Assembly (NCBI GenBank): GCA_040830545.1
Contig: JBFOMB010000037.1
Location: 1-36,340 of the forward strand
Reading direction: 5' to 3'
DNA length: 36,340 bases
Source: HXMU1420-2 sp040830545
GTDB lineage: Bacteria > Pseudomonadota > Alphaproteobacteria > Rhodobacterales > Rhodobacteraceae
The notes beneath the pieces were generated by a model. That model was given only the letters and a program-made list of their open reading frames with translations, searched no databases and was not told the origin of the DNA. The position numbers were made by a program, and so were the translations under genes. Below are positions 1-7,419 of the stretch, piece by piece (the stretch's first letter is position 1; each line of letters starts with the position of its first letter).

Positions 1-1134
1 CTGACCTTGTCCGAATTCGTGCGCGGCGGCATCCTAAAGTTTGTTGAAGGCTCACCCCGCATCGTCGCCGTAGACGTGCCCAGCGGGCTATGCGCAGACA
101 GCGGGCGGGCTTTGGGAAATTGTGCCCAAGCCGATTTGACAGTGACGTTCGAGAGGGAAAAGTTGGGGCACCATCTTGCGGATGGTCCAGAACTCTGTGG
201 AAAGGTGCGAAACAAGCCAATTGGTTTGGACATGCTGTTTCAAGACCGGAGGCTTGAAGAAATTCTGACAGCACTTCCTGTTCGAAAATCTTCTCCGGCA
301 CGCGCCCGATTGGAAAAATCAACCGGCCACAAATTCTCGCACGGTCACGCTCTTATCATCTCTGGCGGTGCAGGCAAAACAGGCGCAGCGCGGTTGGCGG
401 CGCGCGGGGCGTTGCGTATTGGATCGGGATTGGTGACGCTGGGTGTACCGGGATCAGCGCAGCAGGAAGTTGCAACACACATCACGGCGCTGATGTTGCG
501 GCGCGTGGAGGATGCCGACGGGCTTAACGCTCTGCTGCAGGATGACCGGCTCAACGCCCTTTGCATCGGCCCCGGACTGGGGCTCAGCGATGAAAAAGCG
601 GCTCTGACAGAGACGGTTTTGAAGAGCGGTCGGCTTTGTGTTCTGGATGCGGACGCCCTCACGCTTGTGGCGCAAAACAACGACTTGCGAGCGCTTCTGC
701 ACAACAGATGCGTGCTCACCCCTCACGCCGGTGAATTCAAACGCCTGTTCCCCGACATAGCGAAGAGGCTCGACACAGAGCCGATGAGCGGCCCGGCCTA
801 CTCCAAGGTCGATGCCACGCGCGATGCGGCGGCAGGCGCAGGCTGTACCATACTCTTCAAAGGCCCCGACACAGTGATCGCCCATCCCGATAGGCGATGT
901 GTCGTCAACTCTGCCAACTACGATCGCTCAGCCCCTTGGCTGGCCACCGCGGGATCAGGCGATGTCCTGGCCGGTTTCATTACCGGTCTTCTCGCGCGCG
1001 GTTTTGATCCAATGCAGGCCGCTGAAACCGCTGCCTGGCTGCATGTGGAATGCGCGCACAGTTTCGGTCCCGGCCTGATCGCTGAGGACCTGCCGGAACA
1101 ATTGCCAAAGGTGTTTCGCGATTTGGGGTTCTGA
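1..1134 (+). CDS. nnr: Bifunctional NAD(P)H-hydrate epimerase/dehydratase, 5' end cut off by the window
   Basis: Repairs hydrated NAD(P)H: the N-terminal YjeF_N domain epimerises the hydrate and the C-terminal ribokinase-like YjeF_C domain dehydrates it using ADP or ATP. The frame is open from base 1, so most of the epimerase domain is missing; its end is visible as VDVPSG near residue 25. The dehydratase domain fills the rest, with the glycine-rich GGAGKTGAAR segment, GPGLG, LDADAL, LTPHAGEF and the nucleotide-site ATAGSGDVLAG close to the C-terminus. The gene ends 3 bp before the stop of the convergent DUF4167 gene. Family assignment is secure; the true start lies upstream of the window. 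Cytosolic housekeeping enzyme. Confidence 0.93.
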   Translation: MTLSEFVRGGILKFVEGSPRIVAVDVPSGLCADSGRALGNCAQADLTVTFEREKLGHHLADGPELCGKVRNKPIGLDMLFQDRRLEEILTALPVRKSSPARARLEKSTGHKFSHGHALIISGGAGKTGAARLAARGALRIGSGLVTLGVPGSAQQEVATHITALMLRRVEDADGLNALLQDDRLNALCIGPGLGLSDEKAALTETVLKSGRLCVLDADALTLVAQNNDLRALLHNRCVLTPHAGEFKRLFPDIAKRLDTEPMSGPAYSKVDATRDAAAGAGCTILFKGPDTVIAHPDRRCVVNSANYDRSAPWLATAGSGDVLAGFITGLLARGFDPMQAAETAAWLHVECAHSFGPGLIAEDLPEQLPKVFRDLGF

Positions 1135-1137
1135 CCC

Positions 1138-1719
1138 CTACTCCGCTGCCGCCTGCGCATCGCCATCCGAGGCAGGCTTGTCATCAGAAACCGCCTCTGG
1201 CGCTGCGGCCTCTTCTGCCACGGGCTCGGGCTTCGGCTTGGGCTTGCGGGTCCGGCGCGGTTTCTTGGGCGCGCTTTCCGGTGTTTCCACCAACCCGCTG
1301 TCCTGATCGTCGCCAGTGTCCATAACACCAATCGCGTCCGGCTGCGGCGCGGATGCCGGGTCCTCTGCAGGTGCGTTGGATTCGCGTTCCTGCCGTTCCG
1401 CCCGTTCGCGGTCGCGTTCCGCCTGTCGTTCGCGGTTCTGGCGCTCCTGCTCCTCGCGGCGCGCTTCCTGTTCGCGCTGCGCCTCAGACAACATACGCAG
1501 ATAGTGCTCTGCATGTTGCTGGAAATTCTCGGTCGCCACCCGGTCGCCAGACAATTGGGCGTCGCGGGCCAGTTGGTTGTATTTGTCAATGATCTGCTGC
1601 GGCGTGCCGCGCACTTTCCCCTCGGGGCCTGAACTGTCGAACACGCGGTTGACGACGTTGCCGCCTGAGGGACGGTTGCGGTTGTTCTTTGACCGCGAAC
1701 GTGACTTCGATGATCTCAT
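1138..1719 (-). CDS. DUF4167 domain protein, basic N-terminus and charged tail
   Basis: A 193-residue protein of the alphaproteobacterial DUF4167 family. The N-terminus (about residues 1-25) is Arg/Ser/Asn-rich, like a nucleic-acid-binding tail. The conserved core follows at about 30-78, with GTPQQIIDKYNQLARDA and the HAEHYLRML helix. After that comes a long Arg/Glu-rich segment (about 80-115) likely to form a charged helix or coiled coil, then an acidic Ala/Pro/Lys-rich tail. The ATG at 1719 is preceded by an AGGT-type ribosome site. It lies 219 bp downstream of prmC on the same strand, an order often seen in this group. The biochemical function is not established; RNA or ribosome association is only a guess from composition and neighbours. 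Confidence 0.85.
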   Translation of the reverse strand: MRSSKSRSRSKNNRNRPSGGNVVNRVFDSSGPEGKVRGTPQQIIDKYNQLARDAQLSGDRVATENFQQHAEHYLRMLSEAQREQEARREEQERQNRERQAERDRERAERQERESNAPAEDPASAPQPDAIGVMDTGDDQDSGLVETPESAPKKPRRTRKPKPKPEPVAEEAAAPEAVSDDKPASDGDAQAAAE

Positions 1720-1812
1720 GTACCTGGCTTCAGCCTTGTTATGTGTGTCTTTTGGTCCTTGAATTCCTGATGCGCCTTTCGCGGCGTCGGACCTTCGACA
1801 TTTGGGCTTAAC

Positions 1813-1847
1813 GTTGACGGCGCGGCTGCAAGCGCGACCCGGTCAAC
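1813..1847. repeat. Inverted repeat GTTGAC-N23-GTCAAC upstream of the DUF4167 gene
   Basis: In the 219-bp gap between prmC and the DUF4167 gene, GTTGAC (1813-1818) is mirrored by GTCAAC (1842-1847), with CGCG-containing inner arms. It could be an operator or part of the promoter of the minus-strand DUF4167 gene. I see nothing else in this gap. With arms of only 6 bp, chance is a real possibility. Confidence 0.25.
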
Positions 1848-1938
1848 AATTCCGAGTAAACATGTCAAAGCGTCGGAAACAAGACCTTTCGTGCAAATTT
1901 GTGCATTTTGCCCCTATGTGACGCAGTTTTGGACGGCT

Positions 1939-2769
1939 TTATTGCGCCCGCGCGCACACCACGCGATCCCGACCATCCAGATCCTGCACAACGCAGACCT
2001 GCGTCAATCCAGCATCTTCGAACAGCGTTTGCACCGCCGCAGCCTGCGTCGGGCCAATTTCAACCAACAGCCGCCCCCCGGCGCTGAGCGCTGCCGGGGC
2101 TCCTGCGGCGATACAACGATACGCGCCCAACCCGTCACCACCATCGGTCAGAGCCTCGACCGGCTCGTGGTCACGCACCTCGGGCTCCAGTTCTTCCAGT
2201 TCCGCACGCGAGATATAGGGCGGGTTGGATACGATCAGGTCAAACTCATCGTTCACCCGCTCAAACCAATTCGAGCGCAGGATATGCGCGCGTTGTTCGA
2301 CCCGGTGAAGCACCGCATTCGCACTGGCCTGAAGACAGGCGGGTTCAGACACATCCACGCCCACCCCAACGGCCAAGGGACGATCCGCCAGCAGGGTCAC
2401 CAGAATACACCCCGACCCGACACCCAAATCCAGCACATTGGCAAACGGCTCGGCCAATGCAGCCTCGATCAGCGTTTCAGTTTCCGGTCTAGGATCAAGC
2501 ACTTCGCCGCTAACCTTAAAGCGGCGACCATAGAAATCCCGCTCTCCCAACAGATGCGATACCGGCACCCGAATGGCCCGCAGCGCGATCAGTTGTTCGA
2601 ACCGTTCTTCAATATCTGCATGCAATTCTTCGGGAGCGATCAGCGTCACGCGCGAGGCCTCAATCCGTGCCGCATGGGCCAGCAACACTCTTGCATCCCG
2701 CGCCGGGTCGGCGACCCCTGCTGCCCGCAACCGTGCCGTGGCGGCGACAAGGGCTTCAGCCGCTGTCAC
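1939..2769 (-). CDS. prmC: Peptide chain release factor N5-glutamine methyltransferase PrmC
   Basis: S-adenosylmethionine-dependent enzyme that methylates the glutamine of the GGQ motif in release factors, improving termination. At 276 residues it has the usual length. An N-terminal helical domain (about 1-75) is followed by the Rossmann methyltransferase fold with the SAM loop DLGVGSG at about 114-120 and the catalytic NPPY at about 182-185. The start is a GTG at 2769 that overlaps the prfA stop by 4 nt (GTGA), so translation is probably coupled to that of its own substrate, release factor 1. The prfA-prmC pairing is a classic conserved operon. Confidence 0.96.
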   Translation of the reverse strand: MTAAEALVAATARLRAAGVADPARDARVLLAHAARIEASRVTLIAPEELHADIEERFEQLIALRAIRVPVSHLLGERDFYGRRFKVSGEVLDPRPETETLIEAALAEPFANVLDLGVGSGCILVTLLADRPLAVGVGVDVSEPACLQASANAVLHRVEQRAHILRSNWFERVNDEFDLIVSNPPYISRAELEELEPEVRDHEPVEALTDGGDGLGAYRCIAAGAPAALSAGGRLLVEIGPTQAAAVQTLFEDAGLTQVCVVQDLDGRDRVVCARAQ

Positions 2770-3821
2770 TGCCCCATCTCGGCCAGTTTGCGAGCCTGAT
2801 CGTCAGCGGTCAGCGCCTCTATAATCTCTGACAAATCTCCGGCCAGAATCTGATCCAGCTTGTAAAGCGTCAGGTTGATCCGATGGTCCGTCATCCGCCC
2901 CTGCGGGAAATTGTACGTCCTGATCCTTTCAGACCGGTCGCCGGACCCCACCTGGCTGGCCCGGTCCGAAGCGCGGGCATCTGCCGCCTTCTGCCGTTCC
3001 AGGTCAAAAAGCCGCGTTTTCAGCACCTGCATCGCAATCTCACGGTTCCTGTGCTGCGACTTTTCCGACGAAGTCACCACAATCCCGCTGGGCATATGGG
3101 TAATTCGCACCGCCGAATCAGTGGTGTTCACGTGCTGTCCACCAGCACCGGAACTGCGCATGGTGTCGATGCGGATGTCACCCGGATCAATCTGGATGTC
3201 CACATCTTCCGCCTCGGGCAACACAGCAACAGTGGCGGCAGAGGTGTGAATCCGCCCACCTGATTCGGTGGTTGGCACGCGCTGAACACGATGCACGCCG
3301 CTTTCGTATTTCAGTCGCGCAAAGACAGACTCTCCGCTGACCCGCGCCACGACTTCCTTGATCCCGCCCAGTTCCGTTGGCTGTTCCTCTATGATTTCCA
3401 GCCGCCACCCCTGCGTTTCCGCAAAGCGCTGGTACATCCGCAGCAGGTCACCCGCGAACAATGCCGCCTCGTCCCCGCCTGTACCGGGTCGAATCTCCAA
3501 CATGGCAGGCCGCGCGTCCGCTTTGTCCCGAGGCAGAAGCGCCAATTGCAAGGCACTTTCGACCTCCGGCAATCGCGCACGCAAAACCGGCAATTCCTCT
3601 TCGGCCAGCTCTTTCATGTCCGGGTCATCCAGCATCAGCTCGGCCTCGGCCATGTCGTCCGCCAGTTGTTGCCACAGCGCAATCTGCTCCACGACCGGTT
3701 TCAACTCGGCATATTCGCGGGCAAGTTCGGCAATATCACCACCAACCGCCCCGTCAGCCATCGCAGCCTCGAGGTATTGAAACCGTTGTGAAATCTGTTG
3801 CAGGCGTTCTTCAGGGACCAT
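2766..3821 (-). CDS. prfA: Peptide chain release factor 1
   Basis: Recognises UAA and UAG in the ribosomal A site and triggers peptide release. The 351-residue length fits the family. The codon-recognition tripeptide PxT is present as PTT (about 183-185, within RVPTTES), and the catalytic GGQ is at about 227-229 in SSGAGGQHVNTTDSAVR. The N-terminal helical domain 1 and a C-terminal domain with the conserved RTYNFPQGR segment are complete. The ATG at 3821 gives the canonical N-terminus. It is the first gene of the prfA-prmC operon, divergent from the small secreted-protein gene starting at 3883. Confidence 0.97.
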   Translation of the reverse strand: MVPEERLQQISQRFQYLEAAMADGAVGGDIAELAREYAELKPVVEQIALWQQLADDMAEAELMLDDPDMKELAEEELPVLRARLPEVESALQLALLPRDKADARPAMLEIRPGTGGDEAALFAGDLLRMYQRFAETQGWRLEIIEEQPTELGGIKEVVARVSGESVFARLKYESGVHRVQRVPTTESGGRIHTSAATVAVLPEAEDVDIQIDPGDIRIDTMRSSGAGGQHVNTTDSAVRITHMPSGIVVTSSEKSQHRNREIAMQVLKTRLFDLERQKAADARASDRASQVGSGDRSERIRTYNFPQGRMTDHRINLTLYKLDQILAGDLSEIIEALTADDQARKLAEMGQ

Positions 3822-3882
3822 CCCGGAGCAGTGCGCGATTGCAGGGCTTTGGTCAAGCCTGCGCCCGTGTTAACATGCCCAT

Positions 3883-4170
3883 ATGACCAGACTGATTTTC
3901 GTACTCATGCTGTCTGCCACGCCAGCACTGGCCGATGTCAAAGGCCCAGGTGGCAAGACAATCGACTGCTACTGCACCGACAGCAAAGGCGCGCGCGTGG
4001 AACTGGGGCAAAGCATTTGCCTGCAGGTGGACGGACGCATGTTCACGGCGCAATGCCAGATGTCGCTGAACAACCCGATGTGGCGCGAAACGTCCGAGGG
4101 CTGTGCAACCTCATCCCTGAATGGCGGCAAGCCATTGATCAGCACGGCGCCCGTTGACGCCCAAATCTGA
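3883..4170 (+). CDS. Small secreted cysteine-containing protein, function unknown
   Basis: A 95-residue protein that I do not recognise. It begins with a short classical signal peptide (MTRLIFVLMLSATPALA, cleavage after ALA at about 17). The mature part of about 78 residues has five cysteines (CYC near the start, then three more), suggesting one or two disulfides in the periplasm. No catalytic motif is visible. It is transcribed divergently from prfA and its last 60 nt overlap the end of the convergent DUF1499 gene. Signal peptide, even cysteine spacing and lack of another explanation for this stretch support a real gene. The role is unknown. Confidence 0.7.
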   Translation: MTRLIFVLMLSATPALADVKGPGGKTIDCYCTDSKGARVELGQSICLQVDGRMFTAQCQMSLNNPMWRETSEGCATSSLNGGKPLISTAPVDAQI

Positions 4171-4515
4171 GCGCCCGAACCGCAGCCGTGCAAACAGCCG
4201 CAAAGTATCGCCGTCCTGTTTGACGGTTGTGTAGTCGGGGAACCCCCAGACTGCAGAACGGGTGACGTAGGTGATATGCCCCTCGTCCACCGATCCGGCC
4301 AAAACTGTGGTCCGCGGTGTTGCGCGCGCGACAGAATCCAGCTTGGCCAACCCGTCTGGACCGGTTTTGGCCACGCGGATCACACCACCCTTGAAGCTCT
4401 TGTCCTCGTCCCCTTCGGGCACCACATGCCAGGCCCGCGGATCGCTGGGGGCCAGACGGATGCCAACCATCGCCACAACAACGACCAGCAGAACCAGAAT
4501 CAACAACAGCTTCAT
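4111..4515 (-). CDS. DUF1499 family membrane-anchored protein
   Basis: A 134-residue protein with one N-terminal hydrophobic helix (about residues 2-20, rich in Leu and Val), followed by a soluble DUF1499-type domain. The family signature is visible in the TYVTRSAVWGFPDYTTV strand and in the closing segment FGRSDLGVNGRRADQWLAAI. The function of the family is not known; the soluble part is probably periplasmic. The start codon overlaps the stop of the upstream ureohydrolase gene (ATGA, 4512-4515), so the two are probably co-translated. Its 3' end overlaps the convergent small secreted-protein gene by 60 nt, and the family's conserved C-terminus lies inside that overlap. Confidence 0.82.
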   Translation of the reverse strand: MKLLLILVLLVVVVAMVGIRLAPSDPRAWHVVPEGDEDKSFKGGVIRVAKTGPDGLAKLDSVARATPRTTVLAGSVDEGHITYVTRSAVWGFPDYTTVKQDGDTLRLFARLRFGRSDLGVNGRRADQWLAAIQG

Positions 4516-5459
4516 CGCGATTCAACCCCCGGCAAGACGCACAGCAGTTCATAAAGCAGATTCGCGCCCGTCAGCGCCGTGTTGCCAGACGAGTCATAAG
4601 GCGGCGACACCTCGACAAGATCACAGCCCACGATGTTCAGCCCCTTGAGCGCGCGGATTAACTGCATCGCCTGCGGTGTTGTTAGCCCACCGATCTCAGG
4701 CGTGCCGGTGCCCGGAGCATAGGCCGGGTCGAGGCTGTCGATGTCGTAGGTGATGTAAACCTTATGATCGCCAATCTCGTCGCGAATTTCTTCACCAACG
4801 GCCATCAACGGCTTGTTCCACAACACTTCGGCGGGGAATTGGCGGAACCCCCAGCTACGCGCCTCGCTGAAATCGGTCGCGGCATAGCCGGTGCCACGGA
4901 TACCAACCTGAAAGGTTTTGGAAGGCTGGATCAGCCCCTCTTCATAGGCACGTCGGAAAACGGTGCCGTGCGTTTCAGGTTCGCCAAACATCTGGTCATT
5001 CACGTCCGCATGAGCGTCCACATGGACCAGCGCTAGCGGTCCATGCTTTTGTGCCATGGCGCGCAGAATAGGTAAGGTGATCGAGTGATCCCCTCCTATT
5101 GCCATCGGAATGACGCCGAACTCCAGAATTGAGGTAAAGCTCTCTTCGATGATCGCGAGCGTATCAGCCAGCGAAAATGTGTTGATCGCGATGTCGCCCA
5201 CGTCCGCGACCTGAAGGCTGTCAAACGGCGCAGCCCCAGTACCCATGTTGTAAGGCCGGATCATGGCGCTTTCGGCGCGCACCTGTTTGGGACCAAACCG
5301 GGTACCTGATCGCCACGAGGTTCCGATGTCAGTTGGCACGCCCACAACGGCCACGTCCAGCCCGTCCAGACGCGTTGCCTGTGGCAGCCGCATAAAGGTG
5401 TTCGGCCCTGAAAACCGGGCCAGTTCATTGCCGCTGAGCGGTTGGTTCTTGCTACTCAT
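4512..5459 (-). CDS. Ureohydrolase (agmatinase / guanidinobutyrase-like)
   Basis: A 315-residue Mn- or Ni-dependent ureohydrolase that should release urea from a guanidino substrate. Metal ligands are present: GGDHS at about 122-126, DAHAD at 148-152 and DIDSLDP at 239-245, followed by the family motif APGTGTPE. The HGTVFRRAYEEGL stretch after the second motif looks more like guanidinobutyrase or guanidinopropionase enzymes than like classical agmatinase, so the substrate may be 4-guanidinobutyrate, 3-guanidinopropionate, agmatine or another guanidine; this is inference. It is translationally coupled to a DUF1499 gene and lies close to ridA and a second, different ureohydrolase. Confidence 0.9.
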   Translation of the reverse strand: MSSKNQPLSGNELARFSGPNTFMRLPQATRLDGLDVAVVGVPTDIGTSWRSGTRFGPKQVRAESAMIRPYNMGTGAAPFDSLQVADVGDIAINTFSLADTLAIIEESFTSILEFGVIPMAIGGDHSITLPILRAMAQKHGPLALVHVDAHADVNDQMFGEPETHGTVFRRAYEEGLIQPSKTFQVGIRGTGYAATDFSEARSWGFRQFPAEVLWNKPLMAVGEEIRDEIGDHKVYITYDIDSLDPAYAPGTGTPEIGGLTTPQAMQLIRALKGLNIVGCDLVEVSPPYDSSGNTALTGANLLYELLCVLPGVESR

Positions 5460-5604
5460 AGGTGTAATTCCGTTCAGACTTTCCGACCTATCCCAGATTT
5501 ATGCGACGGTTCCAAGGTTGGATGTGTCTATGCCCAGGTGGGGTCGTAGACAGGCCACAGCCTGCGCTTTAGGCTCACAAGCGCGCCCAAATTGGAGGCA
5601 GACA

Positions 5605-5952
5605 ATGATCCAGCGATTTCCCGAAGGCCGGTTGGGCCGGTGCAGTTCCGTTGTGGCGGATGGCTATGTTTACGCAGTCACCACAGATCCGAAGACCGCT
5701 GACAACATCACCGACCAGACTCGCAACGCACTGGAGGAACTCGACAGGGTATTGGAACGGTCCGGCAGCGGCAAACGCGGGATGCTGCAGGCCACGGTCT
5801 ACCTGACGGATATGGCAAACAAAACGGCAATGGATGCGGTGTGGATTGACTGGATCGGACCCGAGGACCACTGGCCACAACGGGCCTGCGTTGGTGTCGA
5901 TCTGGCCCCCGGTGACATGATCGAGATCGTGGTAACGGCCAAGGTACTGTGA
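5605..5952 (+). CDS. ridA: RidA/YjgF/UK114 family protein
   Basis: A 115-residue protein of the Rid family, whose best-known members hydrolyse reactive enamine/imine intermediates. The start is the ATG at 5605, with a GGAGG ribosome site at 5594-5598; longer in-frame extensions upstream run antisense over the ureohydrolase gene and are not credible. The conserved C-terminal block is present, including the key arginine in RACVGVDLAPGDMIEI, and so is the central ATVYLTDM strand. It lies in its own orientation between two ureohydrolase genes and ends 4 bp from the stop of a convergent GNAT gene. Detoxifying an imine produced by neighbouring amine catabolism is plausible but inferred. Confidence 0.88.
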   Translation: MIQRFPEGRLGRCSSVVADGYVYAVTTDPKTADNITDQTRNALEELDRVLERSGSGKRGMLQATVYLTDMANKTAMDAVWIDWIGPEDHWPQRACVGVDLAPGDMIEIVVTAKVL

Positions 5953-5956
5953 GGCG

Positions 5957-6436
5957 TCAGCGTAGCGCCTTTTCAAACCGCCAGGCGGTGATCTGAAAGG
6001 GGCCCGCGCCGGTGTCAAAGCTCGTCTCGCGGGGGCCGAGGTTTACCCATCCGCATTTCTCATAGAACCGCGCGGCCCGATCATTGCCGACGGAACAGTC
6101 GAGCCATGCGGTGCTGTGCCCCTCGTCCGCAATCCGTGTCTCGGCCCGCTGCATCAGGGTCTGCGCCACACCCTGCCCGCGCGCCGTAGACGCAACATAG
6201 AATTGATACAGCTCGGCATCGCGCAGGATGAAGAACCCGGCGAGTTGACCCTCAACCTCGGCGACTTCGGCACCCGCCATTCCTGCGTCCAATCGTGCAA
6301 GAAAACTCTCGGGCGTGCGCAAAGCCGTCAAAGCAGGCGGAACAATGGCCGCATGCGCATCATGCCAGCCATCATTCCAGATCTCGACTGCACGAGGCAG
6401 GTCGGCTTGGACCATCGGTCGAACGGTCAATGCCAC
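5957..6436 (-). CDS. GNAT family N-acetyltransferase
   Basis: An acetyl-CoA-dependent GNAT enzyme. The N-terminal strand-helix (LTVRPMVQADLPRAVEIWNDGWHD, split by family loop) is followed by the acetyl-CoA-binding turn ARGQGVAQTLM and the C-terminal NDRAARFYEKCGW signature. I place the start at the GTG at 6436, giving about 159 residues beginning MALTVRP and a 5-nt gap after the upstream ureohydrolase stop at 6442. A longer frame runs back to 6481 inside that gene and is less likely. It is the third gene of a tight operon M20D amidohydrolase - ureohydrolase - GNAT. The substrate is unknown; a polyamine or amino acid from the pathway is a reasonable guess. Confidence 0.85.
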   Translation of the reverse strand: MALTVRPMVQADLPRAVEIWNDGWHDAHAAIVPPALTALRTPESFLARLDAGMAGAEVAEVEGQLAGFFILRDAELYQFYVASTARGQGVAQTLMQRAETRIADEGHSTAWLDCSVGNDRAARFYEKCGWVNLGPRETSFDTGAGPFQITAWRFEKALR

Positions 6437-6441
6437 GCAGG

Positions 6442-7410
6442 TCAGGCCCCGTCCCGCATGGTCCAGCCCAGCAGGCAGCACAATTCCGTCGCCACATGCG
6501 CCCCGGCAATCGCCGTCGCCCCGGTCGTGTCATAAGGCGGAGACACCTCGACCACATCACCGCCCTTGATGTTGATCCCTGCCAGATCGCGCAGGATTGC
6601 GGACGCCTGCCAACTGGCCAGCCCACCCCAGACCGGAGTTCCTGTCCCCGGCGCAAAGGCCGGGTCAAGACCGTCAATGTCAAAGCTCAGATAAACCGGG
6701 TTGTCGCCCACAATCGCCTTGGCCTTTTCGACGACTGCCGCCACACCGGTTTCATGCACCTCGCGCGCGTCGATGATGTTCACGCCCAGCGGGTCCTCGA
6801 CCACCGTGCGAATCCCGATCTGGACCGAGCGAGCCGGGTCCACAATGCCCATCTTCACCGCCTTGTAGAACATGGTCCCATGGTCGATCCGGGACATGTC
6901 GTCATCTGGCCAGGTGTCCGTATGCGCATCAATCTGGATCAGCGACATCGGCCCGTATTTGTCCGCATAGGCCTGCAAGATTGGGAAGCTGATATAGTGA
7001 TCGCCGCCCAGGGCCACGCTCGCCACATCAGCCGCCAGTATTTCTGCGATATGCGCTTTCAGCGATTCCGGGAGGCCCGCCACGTTGGCATAATCCACCG
7101 CCACATCACCATAGTCGACCATGGCAATTTCTTCCATGACGTCAAAGGGCCAGCCGTATGGCGGATCAAACGCCTGGAGGGTCGACGCCTCGCGGATCGC
7201 GCGCGGCCCGAACCGAGTTCCGGGCCGATTGGTGACTGCCTGATCGAATGGGACGCCTGTGATCGCAATCTGCGCGCCAGTCAAGTCCTTGGTGTATTTG
7301 CGGCGCAAGAAGGATGTTGCGCCACCAAACGCGGATTCAAAACTGTATCCGCGCAATTCATCCCGCGTGAATGCCGCGTCTATGTCGCTACGTGCCTTAG
7401 CCAGTGACAT
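6442..7410 (-). CDS. speB: Agmatinase family ureohydrolase
   Basis: A 322-residue metal-dependent ureohydrolase. Metal-binding motifs are GGDHY (about 135-139), DAHTD (161-165) and DIDGLDP (244-250), followed by APGTGTPVWGGL. The HGTMFYKA segment and the DAHTDTW motif resemble classical agmatinase, which makes putrescine and urea from agmatine, more than the other ureohydrolase at 4512-5459 does. The ATG at 7410 has a GAGGA ribosome site that overlaps the stop codon of the upstream M20D gene 9 nt away, so the genes form an operon. The substrate assignment rests on motif resemblance only. Confidence 0.9.
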   Translation of the reverse strand: MSLAKARSDIDAAFTRDELRGYSFESAFGGATSFLRRKYTKDLTGAQIAITGVPFDQAVTNRPGTRFGPRAIREASTLQAFDPPYGWPFDVMEEIAMVDYGDVAVDYANVAGLPESLKAHIAEILAADVASVALGGDHYISFPILQAYADKYGPMSLIQIDAHTDTWPDDDMSRIDHGTMFYKAVKMGIVDPARSVQIGIRTVVEDPLGVNIIDAREVHETGVAAVVEKAKAIVGDNPVYLSFDIDGLDPAFAPGTGTPVWGGLASWQASAILRDLAGINIKGGDVVEVSPPYDTTGATAIAGAHVATELCCLLGWTMRDGA

Positions 7411-7419
7411 GCCTGATCC

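Noticed and set aside
5263..5604. N-terminal extension of the RidA frame
   Set aside because: It lies antisense to the ureohydrolase N-terminus; RidA proteins are about 115-130 residues and the ATG at 5605 has a good ribosome site.
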